62,035 nt of DNA from Streptomyces sp. NRRL B-1347 (GTDB taxonomy: Bacteria; Actinomycetota; Actinomycetes; Streptomycetales; Streptomycetaceae). Made by a program: the position numbers and the translations under genes. Below the pieces are notes generated by a model, which saw only the letters and a program-made list of their open reading frames with translations, did not search any database and was not told the DNA's origin. The stretch spans positions 1 through 62,035 of the forward strand of contig NZ_JOJM01000081.1 of the NCBI RefSeq assembly GCF_000720325.1, given 5' to 3'. Positions 35,341-43,805 of this stretch are shown piece after piece. How positions within the stretch are numbered: position 1 is the first letter of the stretch; each line of letters starts with the position of its first letter.

Positions 35341-36178
35341 GGCGCTCATCCTCCTCCCGCTTCGCCGCCGTCCTCCACCGGTAGAGCAGTCCCTCGATGG
35401 CGCGGACCGATGACGCGCCGAGGATCTGCTTGATCTCTTCCTGCGTGTAGTCGTCAAGTGTCAGGGCGACGGCCGTCCGCATGCGAGGGTCGCAGATGTT
35501 GGTGAGGTCATCCAGCACCCGAAGTTTGCCCAGGACCTCGGAGGCGACGTTGTTGACCGTGGGGGGTTCAGCGGTGGCCCCGGCCTGGTGCACGGCGCGG
35601 CGCCACCTCTCTTGGTGGCTGCGGTGTCGGCGGTACTCGTTGGGAAACTCGTATGCGCACGCGCCCATGAAGTACGTGGCGATACTGGCGCCGCCGTTGG
35701 GGCTCCACCCGCCCTCCACCAGGGCCCGCTGGCGGAACCGCGGCAAGGCGCGAGCCACCGTCATCGTCGCCAACTCCTCCCGCACGTCGCTGTCCCGGGC
35801 AAGCTCTTCGATTTCGCGCTCATCAGGGTGGAGGTCGAAGCCGTGCGTGGCGAGGAGCTGGAACAAGAACCCGGAGTGCATCCAGGCGCGGAGCACCGAG
35901 ATGCCGTACCTGGCCAGTTCCTCCTCGAACCGTTCGTAACGACGTCCGGCGAAGCCGTCCCGGGCCAGCAGCAGGACCATCTGTCGGTCGGCCATCCGAC
36001 GGTCGATGTTCTCCTGCAACCGCCGCGTCTCGCGCCTGTGAGGGGAATCCACCTTGCGCAGTGTGCTCGCGGGGACCGGGGCGCCGAGCTGGTTCCCGCA
36101 GGGCTCACCGGCAGGTGGTAGGTTCCGGGCACGCGTACCGGCGGACTGCCCGTCGCCGGGCTGACCGTCATCTCGCAT
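35333..36178 (-). CDS. sigma-70-like regulator with region 4 HTH
   Basis: 281 aa from ATG 36178, with AGGGGGAGG just upstream. The C-terminal region (AVALTLDDYTQEEIKQILG, SSVRAIEGLLYRWRT) is a sigma region 4-type helix-turn-helix. The middle (GASIATYFMGACAYEFPNEY) is reminiscent of region 2 of ECF-like factors. The long N-terminal part (residues 55-130) contains FAGRRYERFEEELARYG and looks like a divergent region 1/2. It probably directs RNA polymerase or binds DNA; the promoter target is unknown. It is translationally coupled to the 323-aa protein downstream. Confidence 0.8.
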   Translation of the reverse strand: MRDDGQPGDGQSAGTRARNLPPAGEPCGNQLGAPVPASTLRKVDSPHRRETRRLQENIDRRMADRQMVLLLARDGFAGRRYERFEEELARYGISVLRAWMHSGFLFQLLATHGFDLHPDEREIEELARDSDVREELATMTVARALPRFRQRALVEGGWSPNGGASIATYFMGACAYEFPNEYRRHRSHQERWRRAVHQAGATAEPPTVNNVASEVLGKLRVLDDLTNICDPRMRTAVALTLDDYTQEEIKQILGASSVRAIEGLLYRWRTAAKREEDERHE

Positions 36179-36421
36179 CGCCTCCCCCTTTGGTCGTCAC
36201 CGTCGCGCCCCGGCCGGAAGCGCTGGCTCTGGCTGCTACCTCGGCTCCCTCACAGGACGCCCCCTTGTATGTCCGGTGCCCGCAGGGACCCCACGAGCTC
36301 TTTCATGATTCTTTGGGGCCGGTCCGTTCGGAGTCGTCCGGTGCAACACGTCCGTGGGGTGCCAGGAGAGCCACGACATAGGAGCGGTCGTCACAACCCC
36401 GACCCAGCCATGGAGACGTAC

Positions 36422-36637
36422 GTGAGCTCTTCGCCTGCACCCACGCCGCCGAACCAGCCCGAGCGCGATCCGTTCCTGTCAGTGCACACCGCCCTCGTGC
36501 TCCTGACGGCGGCCGTCGTCGGCCTGGTCATGGGAGGGCTCGTCCTCGTCGGCGGCGGCACGGCCGCCGAAGCGGCCCTCACCGGCCTCACCGCAGGCGG
36601 CGCCAGCGTTCCCGTGCTCCGTCGCCTCATCGGCTGA
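36422..36637 (+). CDS. small two-helix membrane protein (71 aa)
   Basis: GTG 36422 has GGAGAC four bases upstream; ATG 36410 is the alternative. A Pro-rich head (PAPTPPNQPERDPF) is followed by helix 1 (ALVLLTAAVVGLVMGGLVLV) and a Gly/Ala-rich second hydrophobic stretch ending LRRLIG. This is a type common in actinomycete accessory DNA. No function can be assigned. Confidence 0.7.
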   Translation: MSSSPAPTPPNQPERDPFLSVHTALVLLTAAVVGLVMGGLVLVGGGTAAEAALTGLTAGGASVPVLRRLIG

Positions 36638-37225
36638 TGTCCCGCTCGCACGGAGGCATGCGACCGGGACAAGCTGGCCTGGCACACCCGGACGCTTCTC
36701 GGGCGCGCACTTCTCAGGGCGAGTCTGCTGCTGAACGGTGGCACCCGGTAGAGGTTCGTCCGCATCCGTGTCTGAGTGGCCACCTGGCCCGCGCGGCCGA
36801 GGCACTGATCATGAGCTGGCTGCCCGGCGGGCAGAGAGGAAGCAAGCAGGCCGAGATCACGTACGCCCCTCTGAACCCCGAGATCAAGAAGCCGGTCGGC
36901 TGATGACGACTCGTGCTCGCCGCGTCGTTCATCCTGCTGTTCGGCGCGATCCTGGTCGCCGGTAACGCGTCCGTGGCGGTGGGGGGGGCAGCGGCGCTGG
37001 CCTGACCGAACGACGATGAGGGACGGTGCTGCCGCGGCTCGCTCTGCTGTGGGTCTGTGGATGCTGGCGGCCCATCATCACCGGACCTCACCACCATGCA
37101 CTCCGATGCATGGCTGATCGCTGGGGTCCGTTGTGCCTCCCTGGTCGGAACGGAGACGTAACATCGCCGCCCTCCCGGGCGTGTACCAGGCAGACAACAA
37201 CGACCGGGCGAGGGAATGGGGGACG
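36638..37225. other. stretch with possible remnants of a small membrane protein
   Basis: A plus frame ends SKQAEITYAPLNPEIKKPVG at TGA 36901-36903. Directly after it, another frame reads VLAASFILLFGAILVAGNAS, a good membrane helix, and stops near 37005. Together they look like a broken small gene. The right end should contain the promoter for the sigma operon at 37226. Confidence 0.35.
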
Positions 37226-37792
37226 ATGGGACAGCGTAGAGAGGGGCCGGCCGCAGCGCGGCGGGTGGAGGAGTTCGACGCGTTCTACGCCGCGACGGCC
37301 AAGCGGACCGTCGCTGTCGTCTACGCGATGACGGGGGACCTCGCCGAGGCGGAGGACGCCGTCCAAGAGGCGTACGTACGGGCATGGCAGCGCTGGGGGA
37401 AGCTCACAGGAGAGGGGGATGACCCCTTGCCCTGGGTGCGGACGGTGGCTGCCCGTCTCGCCATCAGCACCTGGCGCAGGACGCGGAACCGGGTGCGCGC
37501 CCAGTTCCGGCACGGCCCGCAGACGGACGTACCGGAACTGTCGGCGGACCGGGTGGCGCTGGTGGCGGCCCTGCGCGAACTCCCGCCCCGGCAGCGGCAG
37601 GTGGTGGTCCTGCACCACCTCCTGGACCTGCCGGTGGAGCAGGTCGCCCGGGAGACGGGCACGACCAACGGCGCGGTGCGCACCCGGCTGAGCCGGGCAC
37701 GCAAGGCACTCGGCGCCCGCCTGACCCGTGACGAGGACACCGGCGCGGCCCGTTCCGCACCCATCACCGAGGAGGTCGCGAATCATGGCTGA
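37226..37792 (+). CDS. SigE-family ECF RNA polymerase sigma factor, copy B
   Basis: 188 aa from ATG 37226 (GGGGGAC upstream). Region 2: VEEFDAFYAATAKRTVAVVY, AEDAVQEAYVRAWQRW. Linker: LPWVRTVAARLAISTWRR. Region 4: RELPPRQRQVVVLHHLLDL, VEQVARETGTTNGAVRTRLS. This is the SigE-type streptomycete ECF group, which usually works with a membrane partner rather than a classic zinc anti-sigma. The next gene's ATG lies inside its last codons, giving a translationally coupled pair. Copy A at 15577-16699 is a broken paralogue of the same pair. Confidence 0.94.
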   Translation: MGQRREGPAAARRVEEFDAFYAATAKRTVAVVYAMTGDLAEAEDAVQEAYVRAWQRWGKLTGEGDDPLPWVRTVAARLAISTWRRTRNRVRAQFRHGPQTDVPELSADRVALVAALRELPPRQRQVVVLHHLLDLPVEQVARETGTTNGAVRTRLSRARKALGARLTRDEDTGAARSAPITEEVANHG

Positions 37793-38441
37793 TGTGAAGA
37801 TCGAGGAACTCCTCGACGACGTGGCGGTGCGACTGCCGAGTGCGGTGCAGGTGCGCGCCCGGGGCGGACGGCGGCGGGTCCGTCGCCGGGTCGCGGGCGC
37901 GGTCATGGGCGCGACGGTGGTGATGGCCGGGGCGCTGGTGTGGGCGAGCACGGATGCCCTCGACCGACGGGCGCACCCGGCAACGAATCCGAGTACCCCG
38001 GCGATCGTCGTCGACGGCATGCCGCGGATTCTGCCCGCCGACGAGGTCCCGGGGAACGACCGCTGGCACTGGCAGGCCCAGGAAGAGGACACGAAGGACT
38101 CACCGCTGCCGCGGATCGCGGAGCGCGACACGTGCCCCGATTCGTTCCGCGAGCGGAAGACCCCCGAGCACATCCAGTACTCCGCCACGTACTACTCCGA
38201 GGCCGTCGACGGCGGGGCTTCCGCGAGTCACCGCATCGTCTCCTACGCGAGCTCGGAGGAGGCTGGCCGCGAACGCGCGGCTTACGAGGCGGAACTGGAG
38301 GCCTGCGGTCTGACCTACCGGGGCGGTGAGCGGCCGCGCTGGTCGGGCATGGCCACCGGCGATGGCAGCCGCCTGCGCGTCACCGTCCAGCAGGACGGCA
38401 AGTGGCTCTCGGTGGTGGAGGTGCAGGTCGAGTCCTCCTGA
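37785..38441 (+). CDS. membrane-anchored partner protein of the SigE-type sigma factor, copy B
   Basis: 218 aa from ATG 37785, overlapping the sigma stop by eight bases. A cytoplasmic head (VKIEELLDDVAVRLPSAVQV) and a basic RRRVRRRVAG patch lead to one membrane helix (AVMGATVVMAGALVWA). The outer domain starts MPRILPADEVPGNDRWHW and has two cysteines (near CPDSF and ACGLTY) that could form a disulfide. Inference: it transmits an envelope signal to the sigma factor, as an anti-sigma or sensor, but it lacks the HxxxCxxC zinc motif of classic anti-sigma factors. Confidence 0.87.
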   Translation: MADVKIEELLDDVAVRLPSAVQVRARGGRRRVRRRVAGAVMGATVVMAGALVWASTDALDRRAHPATNPSTPAIVVDGMPRILPADEVPGNDRWHWQAQEEDTKDSPLPRIAERDTCPDSFRERKTPEHIQYSATYYSEAVDGGASASHRIVSYASSEEAGRERAAYEAELEACGLTYRGGERPRWSGMATGDGSRLRVTVQQDGKWLSVVEVQVESS

Positions 38442-38564
38442 TGGAGTTTCCGCCCCCTGCACGCGGCGGTCAGCGTGGACCAGCACGCCATCAAACAGAA
38501 GGCTGACTACCCATCAAATGGATCAACTCGCGCGACAGCGTTCTCTGCGCTGGCTGGGTGCCGT

Positions 38565-38974
38565 TCAACGAGGTGGCTGTTGCCGACTCGACTCGTACAG
38601 CCTGTGCAGGCCGCGGAGGAACGCCTGTCGGTCTGGGGCCGGGATCTGTTCGAGCAGGCGATGCGCTCCGTCCTGGATGGCGGTCCGCGCGGAGTCCCGA
38701 AGCCGGCGGCCTTCGGTGGTGGGAGAGAGCAGGCGTGCCCTGCGGTCCTTGGGGTCCGGCTGGCGGGTGAGCAGTCCGCGTGCCTCCAAGTCGTCGAGTA
38801 CGGCGATGATTCGCGTCTTGTCGGCGCGGATGGCCTCGGCCGGCGCGGCCTGGGCAGCTGCGGGCCGCGCCGCGGCGGCCGAGTGCGCAACGGCGTCTCA
38901 TCGAGCTGGGACAGCACGGCGTAGGCCCACATGGTCAGGCCGTGGGCGTCAAGGACCGGCTGTTGGGCTGCCAT
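38565..38974 (-). pseudogene. MarR-family regulator, frameshifted
   Basis: The N-terminal piece reads [20 protein letters not shown]. The frame then changes in a GC-rich stretch near 38870, after which the wing and C-terminus read [39 protein letters not shown] and so on to the stop. The low-complexity insert replaces part of the recognition-helix region. The first helix expected upstream of the ATG is also missing, so the gene appears dead. Confidence 0.65.
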
Positions 38975-39003
38975 CAGAGTCCTGGACGCCTGGTGCCGAC
39001 CAC

Positions 39004-39180
39004 GGCCGGGGCGGCTCCGTCCTGGTCAGCACCACCGACTTCAAGCTCGACGGGATCACCGACCTACTGGGCGTCCATCGCGCGGCCCGGCGGCTCGCGA
39101 CGGGCTGGCCGGAGCTGGCAGGGGCCTACGGGATGTGGCTCTGGGCGCGCACAGCGCCTGAACGGCGTGGCAGGCGGAGG
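39004..39180 (+). pseudogene. fragment of an unknown actinomycete protein
   Basis: The frame reads [20 protein letters not shown], then [20 protein letters not shown] and YGMWLWA. This coding-like stretch resembles small monooxygenase-fold proteins in which a VHRA..L..GWP..PGA..MWLW pattern occurs. It has no start or stop of its own and is flanked by unrelated fragments. Confidence 0.38.
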
Positions 39181-39181
39181 C

Positions 39182-39358
39182 TTGTGGGTGAGGTCGCTGT
39201 TCGAACGGTTCCGCAGCGGGTCGGGGTCGACGGGGCTCGGCCTGTCCATCGCCTCCTGGGTCGCCCACGCGTACGGCGGCAGCCTCACCGCCGAGAGCGC
39301 TGAGCGCGGAGAGGGTGGCGGGGCCCGCTTCGTGCTGCGCCTGCCCGCCGGGGACTGA
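39182..39358 (+). pseudogene. C-terminal fragment of a sensor histidine kinase
   Basis: The 58 codons before TGA 39356-39358 read [33 protein letters not shown] and [14 protein letters not shown]. This is the F-G2 box end of a HATPase_c domain. The remainder of the kinase (sensor, dimerisation and N-box regions) and any response regulator are absent. Confidence 0.66.
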
Positions 39359-39624
39359 CCGCTCGCCCGGCCGGGCCGCGGGCCTCATCAAAACCTCATC
39401 ATCGTCCAGCGATGCGTCCGTGCCCTGACCCGATCGTAAATCCCGGAGCCCGCGGCGGCTGGTGGGCCCTCGGGGCGGCTCGTGGTGCCCGGCCCTCAGG
39501 GCCACACGCTCAGTAACCGAAGGGTGAGGTCTTGCGACCGAGCCGAGGAGCAGCGGCCGGTTCGCACGGGCGAGATCACGTGCTGACCCACACACTGCTC
39601 CGGTCGTCTCCTAGGGTCGTCCTT

Positions 39625-40290
39625 ATGATGATCGACACTGCAGCCGACGGCTTGCTCTTCGAATCGCTTCGGGCGGACGCCCTCACCAGCCCTGACCAGC
39701 TGCGCGAGCTCTACGAGCAGCCGAACGAAAACGCGCTCCGCAAGGAGATCGACCACCTGACCGAGGAGACCCGGGCGCTGATCGGCTGTTCCTCGCTGAT
39801 GTTCATCGGCAGTGCGGACGCCGAGGGCCGGGCGGACGTGACGCCGCGTGGCGGCCCGGCGGGATTCGTCTCGGTGCTGGACGAGCGAACCTTGGTGATA
39901 CCCGACGCGACCGGCAACAAGCGGCTCGACACCATGCACAACATCCTGCAGACAGGACGCGTCGGACTGCTCTTCCTCATCCCCGGCCGCCCGACCACGC
40001 TGCGCGTCAACGGCCGCGCCTGCGTCTCCGCGAGCCCGGAGCTGCTCGCCCAACTCACACCCGTGGGAAAGCCGCCGGTCGCGGCGATCGTGGTGCAGGT
40101 CGAGCAGGCCTACCCGCACTGCCCGAAGTCGCTGATGCGCGCCAACGCCTGGCGACCGGAGCAGTGGCTTCCTGCTGACGCCCAGCCGACCAGCGCCGAG
40201 GTGACGCTGGCTCAGCTGAACCTGCCGGGCCTGACCATCGAGCAGATCGAGGAGATCGAGCGGGAGTCGCTGCGCACGCGGTACGAGTGA
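39625..40290 (+). CDS. PPOX-class FMN-dependent flavoprotein (MSMEG_1061-like)
   Basis: 221 aa from ATG 39625 (39628 also possible). It follows the pyridoxamine-5'-phosphate-oxidase-like split-barrel pattern of the MSMEG_1061 group: SSLMFIGSADAEGRADVTPR and GFVSVLDERTLVIPDATGNK for FMN phosphate binding, then RLDTMHNILQTGRVGLLFLI and RVNGRACVS. The C-terminal AYPHCPKSLMRANAW carries the group's Cys/Trp motif. Probable role: redox or F420/FMN-dependent reduction of a small molecule. The upstream region contains only gene remnants, so it seems to have its own promoter. Confidence 0.9.
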   Translation: MMIDTAADGLLFESLRADALTSPDQLRELYEQPNENALRKEIDHLTEETRALIGCSSLMFIGSADAEGRADVTPRGGPAGFVSVLDERTLVIPDATGNKRLDTMHNILQTGRVGLLFLIPGRPTTLRVNGRACVSASPELLAQLTPVGKPPVAAIVVQVEQAYPHCPKSLMRANAWRPEQWLPADAQPTSAEVTLAQLNLPGLTIEQIEEIERESLRTRYE

Positions 40291-40448
40291 CTTCGGACGG
40301 AGTCGCGCCTCGACCGGCCCTGACCGATGGCGCGGCTTCCCCGTACGGCCCGCGTCGCTGTGGGACGACGGGCCGTACGGGGGTGACTCGTTCACCGCAG
40401 AAGCGGACGCAGCGGGGTCTGTCAGTGGGTCCTGCCAGACTCCGCGGT

Positions 40449-40988
40449 ATGACCACCGACTCCTTCCACCTGCACCAGGCCGCCTCAATCCGCGACACCG
40501 ATCCGCACCTGCGCCAAGCCCTGCTCGAGTGCTGGGTCGACGTCACCAACGACGGCGGCGCCGCGGGCTTCCCCTTACCGCCCATCGACACCCAGCACGC
40601 CGCGCCCGCCCTCGACGCCATCATCGAGAGCCTCGCCCCGTACACGTCCCGTCTGCTGACCGCCTGGGACGGCAGCGAACTGGTCGGCTGGCTGCACCTG
40701 CGCCGCGACCCGGCTCCGCTCACCGCCCACTGGGGGACCGTGCACCACGTGCAGACCCACCCCAGCACCCGCGGCCGGGGTATCGGCGCCGCCCTGATGG
40801 AACACGCCCACCACGTCGCCCGCACCGAGATGGGCCTGGAGCAACTCCACCTGGCCGCACGCGCCGGAGCGGGTCTGGAGACCTTCTACGCCCGACTCGG
40901 CTGGAAGGAGATCGGCCGCTGGCCCGGAGCCCTGCGCCTGGCCCCCGGAGACGACCGCGACGAAGTCCTCATGCTCCTCCACCTGTAA
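40449..40988 (+). CDS. GNAT family N-acetyltransferase
   Basis: 179 aa from ATG 40449; the longer open frame to 40287 overlaps the previous stop and looks non-coding. The acetyl-CoA loop is VHHVQTHPSTRGRGIGAALM, followed by LHLAARAGAGLETFYARLGW typical of the GNAT fold. The substrate is unknown. A 158-bp gap separates it from the PPOX gene; the two may share a transcript. Confidence 0.9.
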   Translation: MTTDSFHLHQAASIRDTDPHLRQALLECWVDVTNDGGAAGFPLPPIDTQHAAPALDAIIESLAPYTSRLLTAWDGSELVGWLHLRRDPAPLTAHWGTVHHVQTHPSTRGRGIGAALMEHAHHVARTEMGLEQLHLAARAGAGLETFYARLGWKEIGRWPGALRLAPGDDRDEVLMLLHL

Positions 40989-41022
40989 CGGCACGCGGGG
41001 GCGGCCTTCATCGTCGCTTGGG

Positions 41023-41361
41023 TCACGCGGCGTCGAGGGCATCGGTGATCTTCCGGGCCACGGCGGCCGGCGCGGGCCCGGGCTCACCCTGGTGTGCGCG
41101 GGCGGCCGCCTTCACGGCGATGACGACGGTGTCGCGGAAGTCGGCGGCCTCTGCCGGGGACTGCTGGTTGAGCAGGTCCATCGCCGCGGTGAGGGCGGGC
41201 AGGACGTGGTCGGCGAGCGCGGCCGTGGTGGTGCCGCCCAGGTTCTTGATGCGGGTCTTTTCAGCGAGGATGTGCCCGACTTGGCCGGTGGCGGACGTGA
41301 GGGCGATGGTGCCGTGGGTGGCGGCCATGTGGGGCTTGCCTGCGGCACCCGCGGCGGCCAT
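41023..41361 (-). CDS. helical protein of unknown function, start uncertain
   Basis: 112 aa from ATG 41361, without a clear ribosome binding site. Coding-like sequence extends upstream in the same frame (LTAQDKDTLRSAAYGAVSLM) with no start codon. A separate frame from ATG 41528, inside the FUSC stop region, ends after 22 codons, so a frameshift near 41460 may have cut the true N-terminus. The protein is Ala-rich and helical (TSATGQVGHILAEKTRIKNL). It is the last gene of the isochorismatase-FUSC unit. Confidence 0.62.
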   Translation of the reverse strand: MAAAGAAGKPHMAATHGTIALTSATGQVGHILAEKTRIKNLGGTTTAALADHVLPALTAAMDLLNQQSPAEAADFRDTVVIAVKAAARAHQGEPGPAPAAVARKITDALDAA

Positions 41362-41520
41362 CAGCGAGACGGCACCGTAGGCGGCGCTGCGCAGGGTGTC
41401 CTTGTCCTGGGCGGTGAGGGCAGGACACCTCTGCTCCCGGGGAGGTGTCTCGGCGGCGGCCGTCAGCGCGGCACGGTGGTAGGCGTCCGCTCCACAGGAG
41501 CGGCGGACACGCGGCCGGCG

Positions 41521-43767
41521 TCAGGAGTCATCACGGACGGGCAGCTGAAGCGTGCGCGCCAGGGCCTGGATGCTCTCGTCGACGCGGTGCAGGTGCCGCA
41601 GGGCCCGTCGTGTCGCGTGGATGTCCTCGGCGCGCGCCTCACCCTCGCTCACTGCTGGCTGGGTGGGAATTCCGGGGCCGCGCACGAGCGCGGTGCCGCC
41701 CTCGTTTCGGACGGCCACCTGGCTGATCAGGATCGCGAGGTTGCGGTCGATCCGGTAGGCCTCGCGAACCAGGCGGGGATCGGTGCCGATGCGGAGGTCG
41801 GCGGGTACCAGTTCGGCCGTGGCAGCCAGGCTGCGGGCGTGGAAGGCCGCGGTTTCCAGCAGCCCCAGCACGCAGAGCGCGGTGCGCCGTCGGGACCGCG
41901 ACGGGCTGAGCGGGGTGATCAGCGGCTGCACCGAAAGGCGCAGGCTCTCCAGGGCCGAATCCAGCGCGCGGGCCGGATCGAGCAGGTCTCCGCCGGACTC
42001 GCCGCCCAACTGGGCCAGCGATGAGGAGAGCACCGCGCGCAGTTGCTCCAGCGCGTCGCGCAGCATCTGGTCCGTGCGTTCCCGGGTGCGCACCGGCAGT
42101 ACGAGCAGAGCGGCGATCAGCCCGCACGCGATCCCCAGCGCGGTCTCCTCGATCCGCACCACCAGCACGCCAGGGGTGAGGGAGTGGAGCAGCGCGTACA
42201 GCATGCCGATCATCGTGGTGACGAAGAAGGACATCAGGGTGTAGGACACCGTGATCGTGTAGTACATCCCGAACACGCTGAGGCCCGCCAGGGCGAAGGA
42301 CAGCCAGGAGGTGTTGCCTATCAGGGCGGCGAGGGCGAGCCCGGCGGCGACACCCGCGACCGTGCCGACCAGGCGCCGGTATCCCCTGACCAGGATCTCG
42401 CCGGTGGAGGAGGTGCTGATGAACACCACCCAGCAGGTGAACACGGCCCAGTACCAGCGCTGCGGCGAGATCAGTTCACCGCCGATGACAGCCAGCGCCG
42501 ATCCCGTCGCGACCTGGAGTGCGGTCCTGGTGGTGGGGCGGACGCGAGGGCCCTGTTGCTGCGGTACGGGCTCCTTTGCCAGGCCGGAGTCCTCTGTCAT
42601 GGACTCCTTGCGCGACCGAGCCGTCTCGGGGGTGCCCCGGGCCGCCAGGGTTGGCCCGTCGGCGGCCGGGCACAGCCCGATCAGGGCGCGGGTGAGGTCC
42701 CCGGCAGAGCGGAAGACGTCCTGCATCGCCGGGGACGCGTCGGGCAGTTGCTCGTCACCGAGGTAGCCGAGCAGCCGATCACGCACCGCGGCGGGATCGG
42801 TGTCCGCCGGCCGCTGCGGACCCGTGCCGATCGCCGCGCGCAACGCACGCAGCTCCGAGACCAGCACGGGCAGCGCCGCCGCATCAAGGGCGCTGATGGC
42901 GGATCCGGCGGGGCGGACCTTCGGCAGGTGCGGGGTCAGGGTGTCGACGTCCGCACCGGGCCGCAGGACCCGCAGCACGAGGACGGCCAGCCGCTCCACG
43001 GCCGTCTCCGCTTCGGCCACGCGGCGCTGGACCGAGGAGGCGGTGCGTGCGTCGGGCGTGCCGGCTGCCAGCCCGTTCTGGATCATCAACGCGCCTGTGT
43101 GCAGGCGGGCCGTGGACCGGCGCAAGGCGCTCACCGCCCGCTCGGCGCGCGGCGCTCGCGGTCCGTCCTCGGCCACTTCGATCAGCGCGTCGAGCACCAG
43201 GGCCAGACGCAGCCCAAAGGCCCGCCGCAGCCGTGCCAGCGTCCGCCCGGGCGACGAACGCAGGACGGCGAACCGGACCAGCGCCGAGCTGGCGAAGGCC
43301 ACAAGGACGGCCAGGAACAGCTGCGGCAACTGCTCCACGCGGGTGTTGACGAACTGGGTCACGAAGAAGAGCTGGAAGGCGAAGATGCCCAGCGTGGTCG
43401 CGCGCGGGCCCAGCCGCCGGATGTAGAGGGCGGCGAAGATCAACAGCACGAACACCACGTCCGCCGCGACCCGGTACGGTGCCAGCACGCTGCCGACCGC
43501 CACGGCCGCCAAGGCGACCGGCACCCCCGTCGCGAGGGTCAGCGCCTGGTCGCGCGGCCGGGGTTCGGTGACCGCGGCCGCGCTGACCATCGCCGTGAGG
43601 GCACCCGTCACCAGGATCGGCACCGGGGCATGCAGCGCCGCGAGGACGCCGAGTGTCAGCCCGGTCGCGCAGACCGTGCTGAGCGCGGACCGCATCCGGA
43701 TCAGTCCGGGATCGGATGCCAGGAAGCGGTCGTAAGCGTCCGCCAACCGCGTTCGTACCCGCTGCAT
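41521..43767 (-). CDS. FUSC family (aromatic acid exporter-like) membrane transporter
   Basis: 748 aa from ATG 43767. Two blocks of about five to six membrane helices (residues ~25-170 and ~390-540) are each followed by a cytoplasmic helical domain, the layout of YccS/AaeB-type FUSC proteins. Segments include ALSTVCATGLTLGVLAALHA, RRLGPRATTLGIFAFQLFF, and the repeat unit TTRTALQVATGSALAVIGGE with RGYRRLVGTVAGVAAGLALA. Probable role: efflux of aromatic carboxylates or other toxic acids. It starts 38 bases after the isochorismatase-like gene's stop, so it should share that gene's operator-controlled promoter. Confidence 0.93.
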   Translation of the reverse strand: MQRVRTRLADAYDRFLASDPGLIRMRSALSTVCATGLTLGVLAALHAPVPILVTGALTAMVSAAAVTEPRPRDQALTLATGVPVALAAVAVGSVLAPYRVAADVVFVLLIFAALYIRRLGPRATTLGIFAFQLFFVTQFVNTRVEQLPQLFLAVLVAFASSALVRFAVLRSSPGRTLARLRRAFGLRLALVLDALIEVAEDGPRAPRAERAVSALRRSTARLHTGALMIQNGLAAGTPDARTASSVQRRVAEAETAVERLAVLVLRVLRPGADVDTLTPHLPKVRPAGSAISALDAAALPVLVSELRALRAAIGTGPQRPADTDPAAVRDRLLGYLGDEQLPDASPAMQDVFRSAGDLTRALIGLCPAADGPTLAARGTPETARSRKESMTEDSGLAKEPVPQQQGPRVRPTTRTALQVATGSALAVIGGELISPQRWYWAVFTCWVVFISTSSTGEILVRGYRRLVGTVAGVAAGLALAALIGNTSWLSFALAGLSVFGMYYTITVSYTLMSFFVTTMIGMLYALLHSLTPGVLVVRIEETALGIACGLIAALLVLPVRTRERTDQMLRDALEQLRAVLSSSLAQLGGESGGDLLDPARALDSALESLRLSVQPLITPLSPSRSRRRTALCVLGLLETAAFHARSLAATAELVPADLRIGTDPRLVREAYRIDRNLAILISQVAVRNEGGTALVRGPGIPTQPAVSEGEARAEDIHATRRALRHLHRVDESIQALARTLQLPVRDDS

Positions 43768-43805
43768 GCCCTGCTGCTCTCTTCGCCGGATCGGTGGTGA
43801 AGGTG

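Noticed and set aside
42043..43800. 585-codon plus frame opposite the FUSC transporter
   Set aside because: Antisense shadow with no start signal or motif.
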